Positions 4,369 to 7,256 of a DNA stretch of 7,256 nucleotides are shown piece after piece. Made by a program: the position numbers and the translations under genes. The stretch is from NCBI GenBank assembly GCA_026982835.1, contig JALSGI010000003.1, positions 1 to 7,256 on the forward strand. Reading direction: 5' to 3'. The first letter of the stretch is position 1, and each line of letters starts with the position of its first letter. Below the pieces are notes generated by a model. That model did no database searches, was not told the DNA's origin, and saw only the letters and a program-made list of their open reading frames with translations. The DNA comes from Planctomycetota bacterium. GTDB taxonomy: Bacteria; Planctomycetota; Planctomycetia; Pirellulales; S012-138.

Positions 4369-7254
4369 TCAATGCACGAAGCGGAAATCCAGCGTGGCAA
4401 ACAGCCCTTGGCACAACAACGTCCAGGCCCACAACTCCGCCTCGCGGCCGGAGTCACCGCCGACGGAAAGACGCCGGCCCAAGAACTGCTCGGCCGCCTT
4501 GCGTTCCGCCTCCACGGGGGGACGCCCCAAGAAACGCACAAACGCCCGGTGCAGCCGCCGCTGCGGGTCGGCCTCCTCTTCAAGCAGCCGCGCAGCGGCC
4601 CGCTCGGCCTGCTCCAACACAAAGGGGCTGTTCATCAGGTACAGGGCCTGCGTGGGCAGCACGCTGCGGGAACGGCGACCCACCACCATGTTGGGATTGG
4701 CAAAGTCGAACACCTGGAACAGCTCCGGCAGCGTGTTTCGCAGCACGGGCAGATAGACGCTCCGTTTGCGAGAGGAGGGACGGTAGCCGAACTCCCGCTT
4801 CAGCGAAGGTGGAAACGCCGGGCCGCCCAGGCTCAGATCCAACTGGCCGCTGACGTAGAGCATCGCGTCCCGCAACGCCTCGGCCTCCAGCACCTTCCGC
4901 TCCGCGCGCCAAAAGAGCCGATTGGCCGGGTCCACTCGGGCCTGTTGCTGCCGGGGATCGCTACTGAGCTGATAGACCCGCGAAAGCACGATCAACCGGA
5001 CCAGCCGCTTGGTGGACCAGCCGTTTTGCACGAACCACGCCGCCAGGTAGTCCAGCAGCTCGGGGTGTGTCGGCTCCTGGCCGGTGGTGCCGAAGTTGTC
5101 CGGCGTGGCCACCAGCCCCCGACCCAGCAGGTGTTGCCACACCCGGTTGACATAAACGCGGGCCGTGAGCGGATTGCGGGGATGGGCGATCCAGCGGGCC
5201 AGCTCCAGGCGGCCGCTTTGATCCTCCGGCACGGTGATGCCCAGGGAACCCACCACGCTCAGAAAACCACGCGGCACGCGGGGCCCCGGGCGGCGCAGGT
5301 CTCCCCGCAGGCAAATGTGCCAGTCGCCCGGCTCGGGCTGTTCCAGCACGGACATCACCTGGGGCGGCTCCTCGGGAGCGTTTTGCTCCAGGTGCCGGAG
5401 TTCGGATTCGGCCTGCTTTTGCCGCTGCCGAAGCTGCTGGAGTTGCCGCTCCAGCCGGGCCAGGGCCTTGGCGGTGGTTTCTTCTTGTTTTGGGGAAGAA
5501 GCGGCGGCCAGCGGCACGAACCGCACCGCATCGGCGATCAGCACGCCGGGCCCGGCCGCCTGTAGCGAGACAGTGGCGGGCGCCTCGGCAGTGAAGGAGA
5601 AGTGCCCCAAGTCGTGGAAGCCCTGCGGGTGGTCGTTCCCTTGCCGCTGATCGAGGAACCGTTCTGCGGTGCCCTGGGCGTGACGGATGCGGACGCGCAC
5701 CCGGCGGCAACGGTTGGTGTGTGCCGTGTAGCTCAACTGCACCAGATAGCGGCCGGGCGGGAGCTGCATCTGGTAAACCGCCTGGGCACCCGGGGAGCTA
5801 CTGTAGCGATACCCCTGGCCCACGAACGGCTTGACGCCGCGGCTGCGTTGCCAGGGGCCGGTGAGCCGGGCCTGGTCGTCGTCCACCACCACGGCCTTTT
5901 CCGGCTGCAAGCCGAGCAGTCGGGCACGCTTTTGACGAAGCTGGCCGAGCTGTTTTTTGGTTTCCTGGATCTGGTGCTGAAGTTCCCGGCGGCGTTTTTG
6001 GTAGTGGTCCCAGCGGGCCTGCTGCTGAGGGGACAGGGGAAGCGGGCGGGTGGTAAAGCCGGAGACGTTCCCCGGCACCAGCGACTTGGTGCTGTGGAAG
6101 ATACCGGCCAGGGCGTAGTAATCGCGCATGGGGATCGGATCGAACTTGTGGTTGTGGCAGCGGGCACAGCCCAGCGTCATACCCAGGAAAGCCTTGCCCA
6201 CGGTGGAGAGTTGCTCGTCGATTACTTCCACTCGCAGCAGGGGCTTGTCCTGCAGTTCGTAGTTGATCGGTCCCAGCACCAGGAAGGCGGTGGCGATCAG
6301 GTTGTCCTGCCGCCGACGCCAGTCTTGTTCCGGGAGCAGGTCGCCGGCCAGGTGTTCCAGCACCAGGCGATCAAACGGCTTGTCCTGGTTGAAGGCGCGG
6401 ATCACATAGTCGCGGAACCGCCACGCCTGGGGGAACAGCAGCGAGCGGCCTCCGCCGCTGGAGTCGCCGTAGCGAACCACGTCCAGCCAGTGGCGTCCCC
6501 AGCGCTGGCCAAAGCGCGGATCGGCCAGCAGGCGGTCCACCAGCCGCGGCCAGCGATCCGCCCTGCGGTCGGCCAGGAACCGCCGGACCTCCTCCACCGT
6601 GGGGGGCAGGCCCCACAGATCGAAGTACACCCGCCGCAACAGCACCTCGTCGGAGGCATCCCGGCCAGGGGAGAGCCCTTGGGCCTCCAGTCGGGCCAGG
6701 ATGAAGCGATCCACCGGGGTGCGGGCCCAACCGGACTGCTTCACCGGTGGCGGAGCGTGTGGCTCCACAGGTCGAAAGGCCCAGTGGTCCCGGCCCTGAT
6801 CCCAGTTTGCAGAGGGCTTGGGCCTTCCGTCCCGGGGGTCCGGTGCCCCCAGCTCGATCCAGCGACGGAAATCGGCCACCACCCGATCCGGCAAGCGGCG
6901 GTCCGGGGGCATTTCAAAGGTTTCGTGCTTCAGGGCTCCGAGGATGAGGCTTTCTTCGGGTTTTCCGGGCACCACGGCCGGCCCGCTGGCTCCCCCGCGG
7001 CGAATCCCGGCCCGGCTGTCCAGCAGCAGCTCCCCCTGCACTTCCTTGGCCCTCGCGCTGTGGCAGCCGTAGCAGTGCTTGACCAGCACGGGACGGATTT
7101 TTTTCTCGAACAGCTCGATTCCCGGGTTGGAGGCGTCCTGGGCCCGGCCGACAGCCGCCAGGGAAAACACCAGCAGCCCTCCCACTGCGGAAATCAACAG
7201 CCACGTCCAGCGGGAGAAACAGCAAACGCCGAAGCGATGGAAAGACCGGCACAT
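4369..7254 (-). CDS. Secreted PSCyt1-DUF1549-DUF1553 protein with golvesin-C-like insert
   Basis: This 961-residue exported protein belongs to the large planctomycete-type cytochrome family of unknown function. An N-terminal signal peptide (basic start, hydrophobic 19-36, likely cleavage after GRA at 38) is followed by a PSCyt1 domain with the haem-binding CYGCH (61-65) and the downstream MPP (115-117). The DUF1549/PSCyt2 domain (about 178-390) includes RRVYFDLWGLPPT (207-219), RWGRHWLDVVRYGDS (251-265) and a second haem motif, CARCHNHKFDPI (363-374). A coiled coil (about 410-447), a beta-rich golvesin-C-like domain (about 455-582, ending IADAVRFVP) and a second coiled coil (about 592-626) come next. 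DUF1553/PSD1 (about 680-950) includes NPLTARVYVNRVWQHLLGRG (694-713) and ends in LDFRFVH. The ATG at 7254 gives a sound signal peptide, but only two bases precede it here, so an earlier start cannot be ruled out. The protein converges with tatC. In such genomes a DUF1501 partner gene often lies beside it; that would be outside this window. Confidence 0.93.
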   Translation of the reverse strand: MCRSFHRFGVCCFSRWTWLLISAVGGLLVFSLAAVGRAQDASNPGIELFEKKIRPVLVKHCYGCHSARAKEVQGELLLDSRAGIRRGGASGPAVVPGKPEESLILGALKHETFEMPPDRRLPDRVVADFRRWIELGAPDPRDGRPKPSANWDQGRDHWAFRPVEPHAPPPVKQSGWARTPVDRFILARLEAQGLSPGRDASDEVLLRRVYFDLWGLPPTVEEVRRFLADRRADRWPRLVDRLLADPRFGQRWGRHWLDVVRYGDSSGGGRSLLFPQAWRFRDYVIRAFNQDKPFDRLVLEHLAGDLLPEQDWRRRQDNLIATAFLVLGPINYELQDKPLLRVEVIDEQLSTVGKAFLGMTLGCARCHNHKFDPIPMRDYYALAGIFHSTKSLVPGNVSGFTTRPLPLSPQQQARWDHYQKRRRELQHQIQETKKQLGQLRQKRARLLGLQPEKAVVVDDDQARLTGPWQRSRGVKPFVGQGYRYSSSPGAQAVYQMQLPPGRYLVQLSYTAHTNRCRRVRVRIRHAQGTAERFLDQRQGNDHPQGFHDLGHFSFTAEAPATVSLQAAGPGVLIADAVRFVPLAAASSPKQEETTAKALARLERQLQQLRQRQKQAESELRHLEQNAPEEPPQVMSVLEQPEPGDWHICLRGDLRRPGPRVPRGFLSVVGSLGITVPEDQSGRLELARWIAHPRNPLTARVYVNRVWQHLLGRGLVATPDNFGTTGQEPTHPELLDYLAAWFVQNGWSTKRLVRLIVLSRVYQLSSDPRQQQARVDPANRLFWRAERKVLEAEALRDAMLYVSGQLDLSLGGPAFPPSLKREFGYRPSSRKRSVYLPVLRNTLPELFQVFDFANPNMVVGRRSRSVLPTQALYLMNSPFVLEQAERAAARLLEEEADPQRRLHRAFVRFLGRPPVEAERKAAEQFLGRRLSVGGDSGREAELWAWTLLCQGLFATLDFRFVH

Positions 7255-7256
7255 GG

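Noticed and set aside
2177..4756. Very long plus-strand open frame (859 codons) across proB, tatC and the 3' end of the DUF1553 gene
   Set aside because: It is rich in Gly, Ala, Arg and Pro with no domain, and runs through three well-supported genes in another frame or strand. It is a GC shadow.
4231..5565. Plus-strand open frame (444 codons) opposite the DUF1553 protein gene
   Set aside because: Low-complexity composition and no ribosome site; the minus-strand frame has clear domains throughout.
1..7256. CRISPR arrays, tRNA or rRNA genes, insertion sequences, toxin-antitoxin or phage genes
   Set aside because: Looked for on both strands; no repeat arrays, cloverleaf sequences, transposase motifs or terminal repeats were seen.

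Overview
The window reads as a stretch of a GC-rich bacterial chromosome, very probably from the Planctomycetota (Pirellulales-like). Two proteins point there. One is a 961-residue exported protein with the planctomycete cytochrome/DUF1549/DUF1553 architecture. The other is a TatC that carries a very large extra loop. The high GC content gives many long shadow reading frames, including a 455-codon antisense frame over proB and an 859-codon frame over tatC. None of them carries a recognisable family signature.

Layout from left to right: (1) the 3' end of a type 5 (UdgB) uracil-DNA glycosylase gene on +; (2) a 60-residue single-span membrane protein gene on -, convergent with and overlapping the glycosylase by 14 bases, with a strong Shine-Dalgarno; (3) a 474-base gene-free stretch (568-1041) with an exact -24/-12 sigma-54 promoter match, a 13-base palindrome and a GC-rich hairpin; (4) a hemerythrin-like four-helix protein gene on +; (5) an 89-base gap almost filled by a nested inverted repeat that ends 4 bases before the next start codon; (6) proB, glutamate 5-kinase with a C-terminal PUA domain; (7) tatC, whose product is about 494 residues against about 250 in most bacteria; (8) a 67-base convergent gap with two hairpin-forming sequences; (9) on -, filling the right end, the PSCyt1-DUF1549-DUF1553 protein.

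The genes do not form one pathway. They look like housekeeping and lineage-specific genes placed side by side: DNA repair, proline synthesis, twin-arginine export and a secreted haem protein. The hemerythrin-like gene, proB and tatC run in the same direction with gaps of 89 and 81 bases. The gaps hold their own candidate signals, so a single tight operon is not assured.

I found no RNA gene, CRISPR array, insertion sequence or phage element. The least ordinary items are the sigma-54-type promoter ahead of the hemerythrin-like gene, the nested inverted repeat in front of proB, the roughly 240-residue insertion in TatC, and a golvesin-C-like beta domain set between two coiled coils inside the cytochrome/DUF1553 protein. 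I see no clear sign of a wholly new multi-gene system.
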